NCBI RefSeq assembly: GCF_900128475.1
Contig: NZ_LT635835.1
Span: 387,794-451,793 of the forward strand
Direction: 5' to 3'
Length of the DNA stretch: 64,000 nucleotides
Source of the DNA: Mediterranea massiliensis
GTDB taxonomy: Bacteria > Bacteroidota > Bacteroidia > Bacteroidales > Bacteroidaceae
A program made the position numbers and the translations under genes. Under the pieces are notes generated by a model. It made no database searches. It was not told the origin of the DNA and worked only from the letters and a program-made list of their open reading frames with translations. Below are positions 15,833-25,373 of this stretch, one piece after another (position 1 is the stretch's first letter; each line of letters opens with the position of its first letter).

Positions 15833-16714
15833 TTATTCTTCGGAGGTCAATCCTTCATATTGTTCAAGCACCACCTGCACATGATAGGCGTGCTCCAGTG
15901 CCGGATAACGTTCCCTATAGAGAGAAGTGCGGTCCGCAATCACACAACGGAAGTGAGGAGCCGAATTGAAATCACGCGTATCAGGCGAAACGCCGCCATT
16001 GGACTCACTCAGAAACAGTTCGTCCGAACGGTTGCCCGACGACAGACGGACGGGCGTGAAGCGTTCGAAGAAAAACTTGCGTGCAAAACCGTCGTCCGTA
16101 CGCACATTGAGTTCCAGAGGATCTTCGAGTCCGATGGGCTCGGCCGATGCATCGAAGGCATAGCACGAAGAACCGATAACCAGCTGTCCCGCGTTCATCG
16201 CTTCGTTCTGATAGACCAACGTATAACCCTTGACGACGGCAGGACCTGAAGAAGCATGCAGCATCTCCTGCTCCAGCGCGCTCTTCTCTTCATCGGTCAG
16301 CCCTGCACCCTGCAACATCACGCGGTTGTCTATCACGCCATAAAGATAATAGGGATACCCCACCGTAACCGACAAAAGATAGTCCCACCCGTAACCGTCA
16401 CGAATAAGGACTTCCGCCTTTCCAGCCTTCAGCGGACGAATAAAGAGCTTGCTCCCTTCGCAACGGGCTTGCAGCACCTCTTCGTTGCTAACTTCCAAAC
16501 GGAAATTCCCGTCACCACCCTGTATGAGGTACACACGATCGGCCGTTTCAAAAGCCCTCAGAGAGATACGAGGGTTTTCGTTATCGAAAACTTCATTCGG
16601 GTTTTCATACGCCAGTTGGATACGTGGAACGCTATCATCCTTCTCGGAACAGGCACTCAGCCCGAGTGACAGCAACGCCAGGCACAACAGGACAAAAGGA
16701 GTCAATTTTTTCAT
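15833..16714 (-). CDS. Lipoprotein of unknown function
   Basis: 293 aa. Type II signal peptide (MKKLTPFVLLCLALLSLGL) with lipobox LSAC and mature Cys followed by SEKDD, a charge pattern compatible with export to the outer membrane or cell surface. The remainder is soluble and beta-rich: an Ig-like or cadherin-like repeat region up to about residue 120 (RISLRAFETADRVYLIQGG; GKAEVLIRDGYGWDYLLSV) and a C-terminal domain I do not recognise. It stands alone between birA and the copper module, and reads away from the latter. Function unknown. Confidence 0.7.
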   Translation of the reverse strand: MKKLTPFVLLCLALLSLGLSACSEKDDSVPRIQLAYENPNEVFDNENPRISLRAFETADRVYLIQGGDGNFRLEVSNEEVLQARCEGSKLFIRPLKAGKAEVLIRDGYGWDYLLSVTVGYPYYLYGVIDNRVMLQGAGLTDEEKSALEQEMLHASSGPAVVKGYTLVYQNEAMNAGQLVIGSSCYAFDASAEPIGLEDPLELNVRTDDGFARKFFFERFTPVRLSSGNRSDELFLSESNGGVSPDTRDFNSAPHFRCVIADRTSLYRERYPALEHAYHVQVVLEQYEGLTSEE

Positions 16715-16826
16715 GTCGGGATGTTTTTTCTACAAAGGAAAGGATTTGTGGCGAAAGGATGAAACGTTTCCCGAAGTTTCTCGGGCATTTAACTTTCATT
16801 GCCAACTCAGCCGTCTATTGTATTCG

Positions 16827-17007
16827 CCTTTCACTACCTTTTAACAAGATAGGATGCGGCCCGGCAAAAACAAATTGAAAAACGTAGTTTTCATTTGTTT
16901 CTGCGCTCTCCTTTCACTACCTTTTGATAAGATAGGATGCGGTTCGGCAGAAACAAATTGAAAACGTTGTTTTCATTTGTTTCTGCGCTCACCTTTCACT
17001 ACCTTTG
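16827..17007 (+). promoter_or_regulatory. Tandemly repeated promoter/hairpin unit upstream of the AraC-type regulator
   Basis: An 82-83-bp unit is present as 16,827-16,909, 16,910-16,991 and a truncated third copy 16,992-17,007. Each full unit has a TACCTTT -7-like element at its start and an imperfect hairpin (ACAAATTGAAAA pairing with TTTTCATTTGT) near its end. The TTTG of the hairpin's right arm is the -33 for the next copy. The last promoter is TTTG (16,976-16,979), 20 bp, TACCTTTG (17,000-17,007), 24 bp before the ATG. The hairpin over the -33 is a candidate operator. Confidence 0.7.
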
Positions 17008-17031
17008 CAACAAACAAAGCATTGCATCCCG

Positions 17032-17610
17032 ATGACAGACGAAACCCATACACTTCACATCAAGAATATGGTATGCCACCGCTGCATCCTGGCCGTGGAC
17101 CACGCCCTGCGTACACTGGGCCTGCACCCGCTGTCTGTGGAGCTGGGCATCGCCGTCACTGCCGAAGAGCTGACACCCGACCTCCGCCTGCAGGTAAAGG
17201 CAGCATTGGAAGCCCTGGAATTCGAGCTGATAGACGACCGCCGGATGCAGACGGTGCAACAGATGAAAGACCTCATCGTCGGCCTCGTTCACCAGCCCAC
17301 GGACGCGCCCCTCCAGACCAACCTGTCCGACTACCTGGCCCGCGCCCTCAGCAAGGACTACAGCACGCTGAGCAAGCTGTTCTCCGAAGCTACGGGTACC
17401 ACCGTCGAGAAGTATGTCATCGCCCAGAAAATAGAGCGGGCCAAAGAACTGCTGACCTATGGCGAACTGACACTGAACGAGATAGCCGACCGCCTGGGCT
17501 ACTCGAGCACCGCTTACCTGAGTGCGCAGTTCAAGAGCGTGACGGGCCTCACCCCCACACAGTTCAGGCAACAGAAAGAGAAACGTCGCAGGCCGCTGGA
17601 CGAAATCTGA
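17032..17610 (+). CDS. AraC-type regulator with N-terminal HMA-like metal-binding segment
   Basis: 192 aa. Residues 7-70 look like a heavy-metal-associated domain: IKNMVCHRC resembles the GMxCxxC metal site, with cysteines 15 and 18, followed by a beta-alpha-beta pattern. Residues about 95-190 form an AraC family DNA-binding domain with two helix-turn-helices ([34 protein letters not shown], broken here by position only). It probably senses Cu(I) or a similar metal directly and controls the copA ATPase that starts 104 bp downstream. The start at 17,032 sits 24 bp after a good promoter, which rules out the longer TTG reading. Confidence 0.8.
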   Translation: MTDETHTLHIKNMVCHRCILAVDHALRTLGLHPLSVELGIAVTAEELTPDLRLQVKAALEALEFELIDDRRMQTVQQMKDLIVGLVHQPTDAPLQTNLSDYLARALSKDYSTLSKLFSEATGTTVEKYVIAQKIERAKELLTYGELTLNEIADRLGYSSTAYLSAQFKSVTGLTPTQFRQQKEKRRRPLDEI

Positions 17611-17713
17611 GATAAAGACACAATCTTATAACTTATTCCCCGAATTCCATAACAACCGACCGGGAAGTCCGCCGTACCTTTGCAGACGTAAACACCAAAA
17701 CCAACCGTCAGCA

Positions 17714-20041
17714 ATGGAAAACGAACATACCATCCAACAGAACTTCGATGTACAGGGCATGAGCTGCGCCGCCTGCTCCGCCCGTGTGGAAAAGACCTTG
17801 AGCCGGCAGCCGGGCGTCGTCCAAGCCGCCGTCAACCTGGCCACGGCAACGGCTACAGTGACCTACGACCCGTCGGCCTGCAACGCCGCAGCCCTGCAAC
17901 AGGCCGTAGAGGCCGTAGGATTCGGCCTGACTCCCAAACAGGAAACACCCGCGCCCTCGGAGGCGGAAGACAAGGAAGCGGAACAACTCCGCCAATACCG
18001 CGCGCTGAAGCGGCGCACCGTGTGGGCCATCGCCCTCGCCCTGCCCGTGGCCGTCATCGGCATGGCGTTCATGGACCTACCCTATGCCAACTACGTGATG
18101 TGGCTGCTCGCTACCCCCGTAGTTTTCGGACTGGGCCACGACTTCTATGCCAACGCCTGGCGTCTGCTGAAGCACCGCGCGGCCAACATGGACACGCTGG
18201 TGGCCGTCAGCACCGGCATCGCCTACTTGTTCAGTGTGTTCAACCTCTTCTTCCCCGACTTCTGGCGGTCGCGGGGCATCGAGCCGCATGTCTATTTCGA
18301 AGCCTCGGCCGTCATCATTGCCTTCATCCTGCTGGGCCGCCTGCTCGAGGCGCGTGCCAAAAGCCGGACAGCCGACGCCATCAAGAAGTTGATGGGTCTG
18401 CAACCGCAGACGGTAACGCTGGTAAATGAAGAATTAAAAATGAAGAATGAAGAACCAGGTTGCGCTGCGCCTGACAGTCCGCAAGGAAATTCTTCATTCT
18501 TCATTCCTCATTCTTCATTAAAAGAATCTTATCCATTGGAACAGGTCACCGTCGGCAATCTGCTTCTGGTGAAGCCCGGCGAGCGCGTGCCCGTGGACGG
18601 CACGGTCGTGAGTGGTGAGTCGTACGTGGACGAAAGCATGCTGAGCGGCGAACCGCTGGCTGTGGGCAAGCGTGCGGGCGACCGTGTACTGGCAGGCACC
18701 ATCAACCAGAAGGGCAGCTTCGTCTTCCGCGCCGAGCAGGTGGGACACGACACACTGCTGGCCCATATCATCCGTGCCGTACAGGACGCACAAGGCAGCA
18801 AGGCCCCCGTGCAGAAGCTGGCAGACCGCATCGCGGGCATCTTCGTCCCCACCATCATGGCCATTGCCCTGCTGAGCTTCCTCGGCTGGGTACTGTTGGC
18901 CCCGACCGACGGCTTCACCCACGGCCTGCTGGCACTGGTGACGGTACTCATCATCGCCTGCCCCTGCGCCCTGGGCCTGGCCACACCGACAGCCATCATG
19001 GTGGGCATCGGCAAGGGAGCCGAACGGGGCATCCTCATCAAGGACGCCGAGAGCCTGGAGCGCGCCCGCAGGGTGGACACCGTCGTGCTGGACAAGACAG
19101 GTACCGTGACCGAAGGCCGTCCGCAAGTGACCACCCTCCTGTGGAAACACGAAGACAACCGCCACGCAGCCGCCTTCCATGCGCTGGAGAAGCGTTCCGA
19201 ACATCCGCTGGCCGAAGCCGTCACGCACTACCTGGAAAGCAGTTTTCCCCAATTAGAGAAAAATACTTCTCCAATTGGAGAATTTGAAAGTCTGACCGGA
19301 CGGGGCATCCGTGGCCGCGTCAGCAATACACTTTACTACATCGGCAACCGTCGCCTGCTGGACGAACAGCAGATTGCCATCGACCCGCAACTGGCGCAGG
19401 AAGCCGACCGCCTGGAAGCCGAAGCACAAACCGTCATCTGGCTGGCTGATGAGCACGAAGCTCTGGCCGTGGCCGCCATCGCCGACCGCGTGAAGCCTAC
19501 CTCTGCCCAAGCCATCCGCCGCCTGCAACGCCAAGGCATCGACGTCCACCTGCTGACGGGCGATAACGAAGCCACCGCCCGCGCCATCGCCGCACAGACG
19601 GGCATCCGCCACTACCGAGCCAACGTGCTGCCACAAGAAAAGGCGGCCTACGTGGGCCGCCTGCAACAAGAGGGCAAGACCGTAGCAATGGTAGGCGACG
19701 GCATCAACGACAGCGCTGCCTTGGCACAGGCCGACCTGAGCATCGCCATGGGTACGGGTAGCGACATCGCCATGGACGTGGCAGGTATCACCCTGCTGAA
19801 GGGCGACCTCGGCAAGCTGTCCGAGGCCCTGCGTCTCTCCCACCTCACCGTGCGCACCATCCGGCAGAACCTGTTCTGGGCCTTCATCTATAATATAATA
19901 GGTGTGCCCGTCGCCGCCGGTGTGCTCTACCCCGTCTGCGGCTTCCTGCTCAACCCCATGATAGCGGGAGCGGCCATGGCGTTCAGCAGCGTCAGCGTGG
20001 TAACAAACAGCCTGCGGCTGAAGCGCAAGCGGCTGGACTGA
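17714..20041 (+). CDS. copA: Copper-translocating P1B-type ATPase
   Basis: 775 aa inner-membrane exporter. One HMA domain with GMSCAAC (Cys18, Cys21), then a membrane pair, an actuator domain with DESMLSGEP, the ion-channel CPC motif in [10 protein letters not shown], the phosphorylation site DKTGTVTEG, the SEHPLAEAV nucleotide motif and GDGINDS. CPC together with HMA indicates Cu(I)/Ag(I) export. A TACCTTTG element lies at 17,675-17,682. Unusually, about 32 extra residues sit between QPQTVTLV and [10 protein letters not shown] in the actuator domain. They are encoded by a palindromic repeat inserted in frame (18,425-18,519). The stop lies 3 bp from the convergent GH2 stop. Confidence 0.94.
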   Translation: MENEHTIQQNFDVQGMSCAACSARVEKTLSRQPGVVQAAVNLATATATVTYDPSACNAAALQQAVEAVGFGLTPKQETPAPSEAEDKEAEQLRQYRALKRRTVWAIALALPVAVIGMAFMDLPYANYVMWLLATPVVFGLGHDFYANAWRLLKHRAANMDTLVAVSTGIAYLFSVFNLFFPDFWRSRGIEPHVYFEASAVIIAFILLGRLLEARAKSRTADAIKKLMGLQPQTVTLVNEELKMKNEEPGCAAPDSPQGNSSFFIPHSSLKESYPLEQVTVGNLLLVKPGERVPVDGTVVSGESYVDESMLSGEPLAVGKRAGDRVLAGTINQKGSFVFRAEQVGHDTLLAHIIRAVQDAQGSKAPVQKLADRIAGIFVPTIMAIALLSFLGWVLLAPTDGFTHGLLALVTVLIIACPCALGLATPTAIMVGIGKGAERGILIKDAESLERARRVDTVVLDKTGTVTEGRPQVTTLLWKHEDNRHAAAFHALEKRSEHPLAEAVTHYLESSFPQLEKNTSPIGEFESLTGRGIRGRVSNTLYYIGNRRLLDEQQIAIDPQLAQEADRLEAEAQTVIWLADEHEALAVAAIADRVKPTSAQAIRRLQRQGIDVHLLTGDNEATARAIAAQTGIRHYRANVLPQEKAAYVGRLQQEGKTVAMVGDGINDSAALAQADLSIAMGTGSDIAMDVAGITLLKGDLGKLSEALRLSHLTVRTIRQNLFWAFIYNIIGVPVAAGVLYPVCGFLLNPMIAGAAMAFSSVSVVTNSLRLKRKRLD
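18425..18519. repeat. Palindromic AT-rich element inside copA
   Basis: Two 30-bp arms (18,425-18,454 and 18,490-18,519), rich in AATGAAGAA words, pair with 27 of 30 matches around a G+C-rich 35-nt loop. The element is translated as part of copA without a stop codon. A larger relative with TTGAAAATGG words occurs before rsgA. Confidence 0.8.
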
Positions 20042-20044
20042 CAT

Positions 20045-22471
20045 TCATTTTGAGAAAGCATCTCCCCGCAACACGACCTCAGCTTTTTGGAGTAGCGGAG
20101 AAGTGAACCGGATGCGGATGTCTCCCGCTTCACCCGTGGCCTGCACATAAGCCAGGAGGCGTCCACGCCACACGCGCTGACGGTGGTCGCGATGTTCGGA
20201 CATATCGCTGTTATTCCCGTTCTCCAGGCCAAGCAGACGCGCGGGGCCTTCGATGCGGCAGGTGATTTCGTTATCGGCCAGGCGAACCGGTACCCCCTGC
20301 TCGTCCACCACTTCCACCAGCACATGGGCCACCCGACGGTCGGCCGACAACGTATCGCAATCCGCCGTGACACGCAGGGCGTAAGGCAGCCCGGACGAAC
20401 GGACAGCATACGATGACAAGACCTTCCCGGCCTCATCGCAGCCCTCGGCACGCAGCTCGCCTGCCTCGTAGGGAATGTCCCAATGAATGATGCCGCTCTT
20501 TACGTCGTAGGGCTTCATCTCGCCTACCACCTTGTCATTGAGCAACAGCCGGGCCTGCGGAGCGTTGGTATAGCACACCACCCGTATCTGTTGCCCCGGT
20601 TCATAGTTCCAGATGTCCCAGGCGTCGGGCGACAGATAGTCGCGCTTCGGATAGGTGCCGATGTAGGTGACGGGCTTCTCGCTCCACAACGCAGCGCGAT
20701 GATGGCCGCGCGGCTTCGGCAGGCTGGCGAAATCGAGCAGACCGGTACCCAGTCCGCGCGAAGGCCATACACCCGCTTCACCCAGATAGTCGGTGCCCGT
20801 CCATACAAACTGTCCGAAGATGAAATCCCTGTCTTTCACAGCCTGCCAGGCTCCGATGCCCGAACCCGTCTCGCTGCCGTAGATGACGCGGTCGGGATAG
20901 GCGGCATGGTCTTCATCGTAGCGGTTCTCCGTATAGTTGTAGCCCACTACATCCACGGCCTCGGGATAGGCGGTCTGGTTGGACATCACCACACCGGCCA
21001 GGGCGCCCGTCACGGGACGGCTCTTGTCCACGGCCCGCACGCAGGCTGCCAGCCGCTGGGCAATGACACCGATGCGCATGGCATCGGGCGCGTCGGGCTT
21101 GTAGCCGCCGAACATGGGTTGGTTGATGGCTGCTCCGGCTCCGTCCAGAATGGGATGCGAATAGGGGTCGTTCGGATAATCCACCTCGTTGCCGATGCTC
21201 CACAGGAAGACGGAGGGATGGTTGCGGTCGCGACGCACCATGTCCGTAACATCTTGCTCAATCCATTCTTCAAAGAAATCGAACGAACCCTGGTAGCCAG
21301 GTTCACCCTTGTTCCATCCCTTGATCCACTTGCGCTTGGGGAACTCCCATTCGTCCGAAGCCTCGTCCATCACGAGCAGGCCGAGGCGGTCGCACAGGTC
21401 GTAGACTATCGGTGCCTGCGGATTATGGCTCATGCGGATGGCATTGGCACCAAGGTATTTCTTAAGGTTGGTCAGGCGGCGTTCCCACACTTCGGGCGGC
21501 ACTACGGCTCCCAATACACCGGCATCGTGGTGCAGGCAGACACCCTTCACCTTCATCCAGCGGCCGTTCAGGGCAAAGCCCTTGTCAGGATCAAACTCCA
21601 GCGTGCGCAGGCCGACTTTCGTTTCGTTTCCGTCCAACCACTTGCCATCGGCCAGCAGTTCCGTTTTCAACGTGTATAAATAGGGCATATCCAAGTCCCA
21701 ACGTTTCGGGCGGTTCACCTGCAACGTCAGCGTCCGTTTGGACAGGCCAATCTTACCATCGGACACACGGCCGGAAGCCTGTGCCACCTGCCGCCCCTCA
21801 GCATCCAGCAACGTGGTCCTTACTTCCAGACGGCCCGTAGCCTCCACATGCTTCTCCACTTCCACATCGACGGCAATCGTCGCCCTGCGGTCGGTCAGCG
21901 AGGTGGCCTGCCATCCGATGCCCCATTGGGCAAAATGAACATCGGGTACTGATACCATCCATACGTCACGGTAGATGCCCGACCCCGTATACCAACGCGA
22001 ATCGGCCGAGCGGCTATGATCCACCCGCACGGCCAGCACATTGTCGCCTTCCTTCAGATAGGGCGTCAGGTCGTACATGAACGAGATGTAACCATTAGGC
22101 CTCTTGCCCAGCAAATGGCCGTTCAGATACACCTCACTGCGATTGTAAACCCCTTCGAAGTAAATGTAATGCCGGGCCGCATCGTCCGTCACCCGAAAAT
22201 GCTTGCGATACCAGCCGATGCCTCCAGGCAGATAGCCGGTACAGCTGGCCAGGTCGGGCGAGAGCTGCCCTTCGATAGACCAGTCGTGCGGCAGGTCGAG
22301 CTTGCGCCAACGGCTGTCATCATAACCCTCTACGACAGCCGCCGAATCATCGGCCAACTGGAAAAGCCATCCGTCGTTGAAGTTCACAGCCTTGCCAAAA
22401 GAAACCTGCGCCTCCAGCCGGAGGCTGAACAGAAAAGTAAATGTGATAAAAAAGAGAATGTGTTTCATCAT
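20045..22471 (-). CDS. Glycoside hydrolase family 2, beta-galactosidase-like
   Basis: 808 aa with a signal peptide (first ~22 residues, ending LEAQ). The order is a jelly-roll sugar-binding domain (about 25-190, with DDSRWRKLDLPHDWS), an Ig-like domain, a TIM barrel, then DUF4982-like and further beta domains. The acid/base Glu is in SIGNEV (about residue 429) and the nucleophile Glu in YGSETGSG (about residue 534). It should be a periplasmic or surface exo-glycosidase on plant or host beta-glycans; exact linkage cannot be read. MMK and MK starts (22,471 or 22,468) are equivalent. No SusCD pair is next to it, so it is not part of a visible PUL. A TATTTTTG element is at 22,519-22,526 (minus). 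Confidence 0.9.
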   Translation of the reverse strand: MMKHILFFITFTFLFSLRLEAQVSFGKAVNFNDGWLFQLADDSAAVVEGYDDSRWRKLDLPHDWSIEGQLSPDLASCTGYLPGGIGWYRKHFRVTDDAARHYIYFEGVYNRSEVYLNGHLLGKRPNGYISFMYDLTPYLKEGDNVLAVRVDHSRSADSRWYTGSGIYRDVWMVSVPDVHFAQWGIGWQATSLTDRRATIAVDVEVEKHVEATGRLEVRTTLLDAEGRQVAQASGRVSDGKIGLSKRTLTLQVNRPKRWDLDMPYLYTLKTELLADGKWLDGNETKVGLRTLEFDPDKGFALNGRWMKVKGVCLHHDAGVLGAVVPPEVWERRLTNLKKYLGANAIRMSHNPQAPIVYDLCDRLGLLVMDEASDEWEFPKRKWIKGWNKGEPGYQGSFDFFEEWIEQDVTDMVRRDRNHPSVFLWSIGNEVDYPNDPYSHPILDGAGAAINQPMFGGYKPDAPDAMRIGVIAQRLAACVRAVDKSRPVTGALAGVVMSNQTAYPEAVDVVGYNYTENRYDEDHAAYPDRVIYGSETGSGIGAWQAVKDRDFIFGQFVWTGTDYLGEAGVWPSRGLGTGLLDFASLPKPRGHHRAALWSEKPVTYIGTYPKRDYLSPDAWDIWNYEPGQQIRVVCYTNAPQARLLLNDKVVGEMKPYDVKSGIIHWDIPYEAGELRAEGCDEAGKVLSSYAVRSSGLPYALRVTADCDTLSADRRVAHVLVEVVDEQGVPVRLADNEITCRIEGPARLLGLENGNNSDMSEHRDHRQRVWRGRLLAYVQATGEAGDIRIRFTSPLLQKAEVVLRGDAFSK

Positions 22472-22704
22472 ATATGCCCTGTCTATAATTAATATTTTTC
22501 ATACAACCATTCGAGCTACAAAAATATACATTCCGTTCAAAATAAAAAATCCATACCCGACAAAAAACAGACGTACAGATACTGCCATACGGTTCATCAG
22601 CAAAATCTGAAGATATATTCCCCAAGAAAGCGAGCAAAATATCTATGAAAACTTTATCTTTGTCCCCCAAGAGAAAAAACATCAAAAATTTAGCAAAACA
22701 AATT

Positions 22705-23415
22705 ATGGCAACGTACAAAAGAATCTTACTGAAGCTCAGCGGCGAGAGCCTGATGGGCGAGAAGCAGTACGGCATCGACGAAAAACGTCTGGCCGAATAT
22801 GCAGCACAGATCAAGGAAATACATCAGATGGGCGTGCAGATAGGTATCGTCATCGGCGGTGGAAACATCTTCCGTGGGCTGAGCGGGGCTTCGAAAGGCT
22901 TCGACCGCGTGAAAGGCGACCAGATGGGCATGCTGGCCACCGTCATCAACAGCCTGGCACTGAGCTCGGCCCTGGTAGCCGCCGGCGTCAAGGCCCGCGT
23001 GCTGACCGCCGTCCGCATGGAGCCCATCGGCGAATTCTACAACAAGTGGCGTGCCATCGAGTGCATGGAGGCTGGCGAAGTGGTCATCATGTCTGCCGGC
23101 ACAGGCAACCCGTTCTTCACCACCGACACAGGTTCCTCGCTGCGCGGCATCGAGATTGAAGCCGACGTGATGCTGAAGGGTACACGCGTAGACGGCATCT
23201 ATACCGCCGACCCGGAAAAGGACCCGACGGCCACGAAATTCCACGACATCACCTACGACGAAGTGCTGCGCCGCGGCCTCAAGGTGATGGACCTCACCGC
23301 CACCTGCATGTGCAAGGAGAACAACCTGCCCATCATCGTCTTCGACATGGATACGGTGGGCAACCTGAAGAAAGTCATGGCCGGCGAGGAAATCGGCACG
23401 CTGGTACACAACTGA
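22705..23415 (+). CDS. pyrH: UMP kinase
   Basis: 236 aa. Starts [18 protein letters not shown], the bacterial UMP-kinase N-terminus; [19 protein letters not shown] and ADPEKDPTA complete the signature. Phosphorylates UMP to UDP in pyrimidine synthesis. The frame is open 60 bp upstream, but the TATCTTTG element at 22,655-22,662 lies inside that stretch, so the ATG at 22,705 is right. frr follows on the same strand after a palindrome-rich spacer, the usual pyrH-frr order. Length typical. Confidence 0.96.
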   Translation: MATYKRILLKLSGESLMGEKQYGIDEKRLAEYAAQIKEIHQMGVQIGIVIGGGNIFRGLSGASKGFDRVKGDQMGMLATVINSLALSSALVAAGVKARVLTAVRMEPIGEFYNKWRAIECMEAGEVVIMSAGTGNPFFTTDTGSSLRGIEIEADVMLKGTRVDGIYTADPEKDPTATKFHDITYDEVLRRGLKVMDLTATCMCKENNLPIIVFDMDTVGNLKKVMAGEEIGTLVHN

Positions 23416-23416
23416 A

Positions 23417-23473
23417 AAAGCAATGCTTTCCATCGGGGAAAGCAATGCTTTGCACCAAGGAAAGCAATGTTTT
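23417..23473. repeat. Three AAAGCAATGCTTT units after pyrH
   Basis: AAAGCAATGCTTT at 23,417-23,429 and 23,439-23,451, and AAAGCAATGTTTT at 23,461-23,473. They begin 2 bp after the pyrH stop codon. The same 13-bp word appears again near 56.5 kb. Confidence 0.75.
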
Positions 23474-23519
23474 CCTTCAGACGGACAACGGCCTTCCGAA
23501 TCAAAAAAAGACCTGCAAT

Positions 23520-23551
23520 GTTGCAAAAGAAGGAATAATACGCTACATTTG
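23520..23551 (+). promoter_or_regulatory. frr promoter
   Basis: GTTG (23,520-23,523), a 20-bp gap and TACATTTG (23,544-23,551), 46 bp before the frr ATG. One mismatch in the -33. Confidence 0.55.
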
Positions 23552-23597
23552 CTCTACTAATTAAAAAAAACAATCATTCCATAAAGAACGAAGCGAT

Positions 23598-24158
23598 ATG
23601 AAAGACGTAAAAGACATCCTGAACGAAGCGCAGGAGAAAATGGACATGGCCATCATGTATCTGGAAGAGACACTGGCCCACATCCGTGCCGGCAAGGCTG
23701 ACATCCGCCTACTGGACGGCATCCGCGTAGACTCCTACGGCAGCATGGTGCCCATCAACAACGTGGCCGCCGTGACCACTCCCGATGCACGCAGCATCGC
23801 CATCAAGCCGTGGGACAAGTCGATGTTCCGCATCATCGAGAAGGCCATCATCGACTCCGACCTGGGCATCATGCCCGAGAACAACGGCGAAATCATCCGC
23901 ATCGGCATCCCGCCTCTGACTGAAGAGCGCCGCAAGCAGCTGGCCAAGCAGTGCAAGGGCGAAGGCGAAACAGCCAAGGTGAGCGTGCGCAACGCCCGCC
24001 GCGACGCCATCGACCAGTTGAAGAAAGCCGTCAAGGAAGGCCTCGCCGAAGATGCCCAGAAGGGCGGCGAAGAGAAGCTGCAGAAGGTACACGACAAGTA
24101 TATCAAGCAGATTGACGAAATGCTGGCCGCCAAGGACAAGGAAATCATGACCGTATAA
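23598..24158 (+). CDS. frr: Ribosome recycling factor
   Basis: 186 aa, soluble, with the two-domain RRF pattern: an N-terminal helix (AQEKMDMAIMYLEETLAHIRAG), the GSMVPINNVAAVTTPDAR beta domain, IPPLTEERRKQL and a long C-terminal helix. It splits post-termination ribosomes together with EF-G. Normal length, downstream of pyrH as in many genomes. The stop codon is immediately followed by a palindromic AT-rich element that fills the gap to rsgA. Confidence 0.97.
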   Translation: MKDVKDILNEAQEKMDMAIMYLEETLAHIRAGKADIRLLDGIRVDSYGSMVPINNVAAVTTPDARSIAIKPWDKSMFRIIEKAIIDSDLGIMPENNGEIIRIGIPPLTEERRKQLAKQCKGEGETAKVSVRNARRDAIDQLKKAVKEGLAEDAQKGGEEKLQKVHDKYIKQIDEMLAAKDKEIMTV

Positions 24159-24159
24159 T

Positions 24160-24279
24160 AATTGAAAATGGAAAATTGAGAATTGAAAATGACACGCACG
24201 GGCACTCCCCGGCTTCCCATTGTCAATTCTCAATTTTCCATTTTCAATTTTCCACTTTCCATTCTCAATTCTCAATTCA
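24160..24279. repeat. AT-rich palindromic element between frr and rsgA
   Basis: Two 32-bp arms (24,160-24,191 and 24,218-24,249) match with one mismatch around a 26-nt G+C-rich loop. A further partial copy of the right-arm words (CCATTCTCAATTCTCAATTC, to 24,279) runs right up to the rsgA ATG. It fills the whole spacer, so it either contains the rsgA translation signal or separates rsgA from the frr transcript. Confidence 0.8.
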
Positions 24280-25212
24280 ATGAAGGGGCTCGTCATCAAG
24301 AACACAGGCAGCTGGTATCTCGTCAAGACAGAAGACGGGCGGTGTGTCGAATGCAAAATCAAAGGGAACTTCCGCCTGAAGGGTATCCGCAGCACCAACC
24401 CGGTAGCTGTGGGCGACTACGTGCAAATCATTCTCAACCAGGAAGGCACCGCCTTCATCAGCGAAATCGAAGACCGCAAGAACTACATCATCCGACGGGC
24501 GTCCAACCTGTCGAAGCAGTCGCACATCATCGCTGCCAACCTCGACCAGTGCATGCTCATCGTCACCGTCAACTATCCCGAAACGTCGACCACCTTCATC
24601 GACCGCTTCCTCGCCTCGGCCGAAGCCTACCGCATCCCCGTGAAGCTCATCTTCAACAAGATAGATGCTTACGATGAAGACGACCTCCACTACCTGGACA
24701 GCCTCGTCCACCTCTACACCACCATCGGTTACTCCTGCTTCAAGGTATCGGCCACGCAAGGCACAGGCATCGACCTCCTCAAGGCCGAACTGAGCGGCCG
24801 CGTCACCCTCCTGTCGGGCAATTCGGGCGTGGGCAAGTCCACCCTCCTCAACGCCATTCTGCCCGAAGCCGCAGCACGCACGGGCGAAATCTCCACCGCC
24901 CACAACAAGGGCATGCATACCACCACCTTCTCCGAAATGTTTCCCCTCGAAGGCGGCGGCTACCTCATCGACACGCCGGGTATCAAGGGCTTCGGCACCT
25001 TCGACATGGAGGAAGAAGAGATCGGCCACTATTTTCCCGAAATATTCAAAGCCTCGGCCGATTGCCGCTACGGCAACTGTACCCACCGCCACGAGCCTGG
25101 TTGTGCCGTACGCCGCGCTGTCGAGGAACACTACATCAGCGAGTCGCGCTACCAGTCGTACCTCAGCATGCTCGAGGACAAGGAAGAAGGCAAGTATCGG
25201 ACAGGCTACTGA
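24280..25212 (+). CDS. rsgA: Ribosome small-subunit-dependent GTPase (circularly permuted)
   Basis: 310 aa. N-terminal OB-fold ([20 protein letters not shown]), then a GTPase domain in permuted motif order: FNKIDAYD (G4), [14 protein letters not shown] (G1), DTPGIKGFG (G3). It ends with the zinc-binding [14 protein letters not shown] segment. It acts in late 30S maturation. The start at 24,280 follows family length; the frame extends 60 bp upstream into the repeat element, which would encode low-complexity residues and was rejected. Confidence 0.95.
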   Translation: MKGLVIKNTGSWYLVKTEDGRCVECKIKGNFRLKGIRSTNPVAVGDYVQIILNQEGTAFISEIEDRKNYIIRRASNLSKQSHIIAANLDQCMLIVTVNYPETSTTFIDRFLASAEAYRIPVKLIFNKIDAYDEDDLHYLDSLVHLYTTIGYSCFKVSATQGTGIDLLKAELSGRVTLLSGNSGVGKSTLLNAILPEAAARTGEISTAHNKGMHTTTFSEMFPLEGGGYLIDTPGIKGFGTFDMEEEEIGHYFPEIFKASADCRYGNCTHRHEPGCAVRRAVEEHYISESRYQSYLSMLEDKEEGKYRTGY

Positions 25213-25373
25213 GAAATGCCGTACAAAGGAGAAGCGTTCTCCTGTCACACACTCCTGATCCCGCCTTTATGTTAACAAAACATAATCCATATTTTCTTCA
25301 TTAAACCTTCCCGCATCAAAGCTGTCCTATCGAAAGGTTGATTTATATTCTAATACCACGAATCACAGAAAGA

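Noticed and set aside
22645..22704. Longer N-terminus for pyrH
   Set aside because: The TATCTTTG promoter element lies inside this stretch and UMP kinases begin at the chosen Met.
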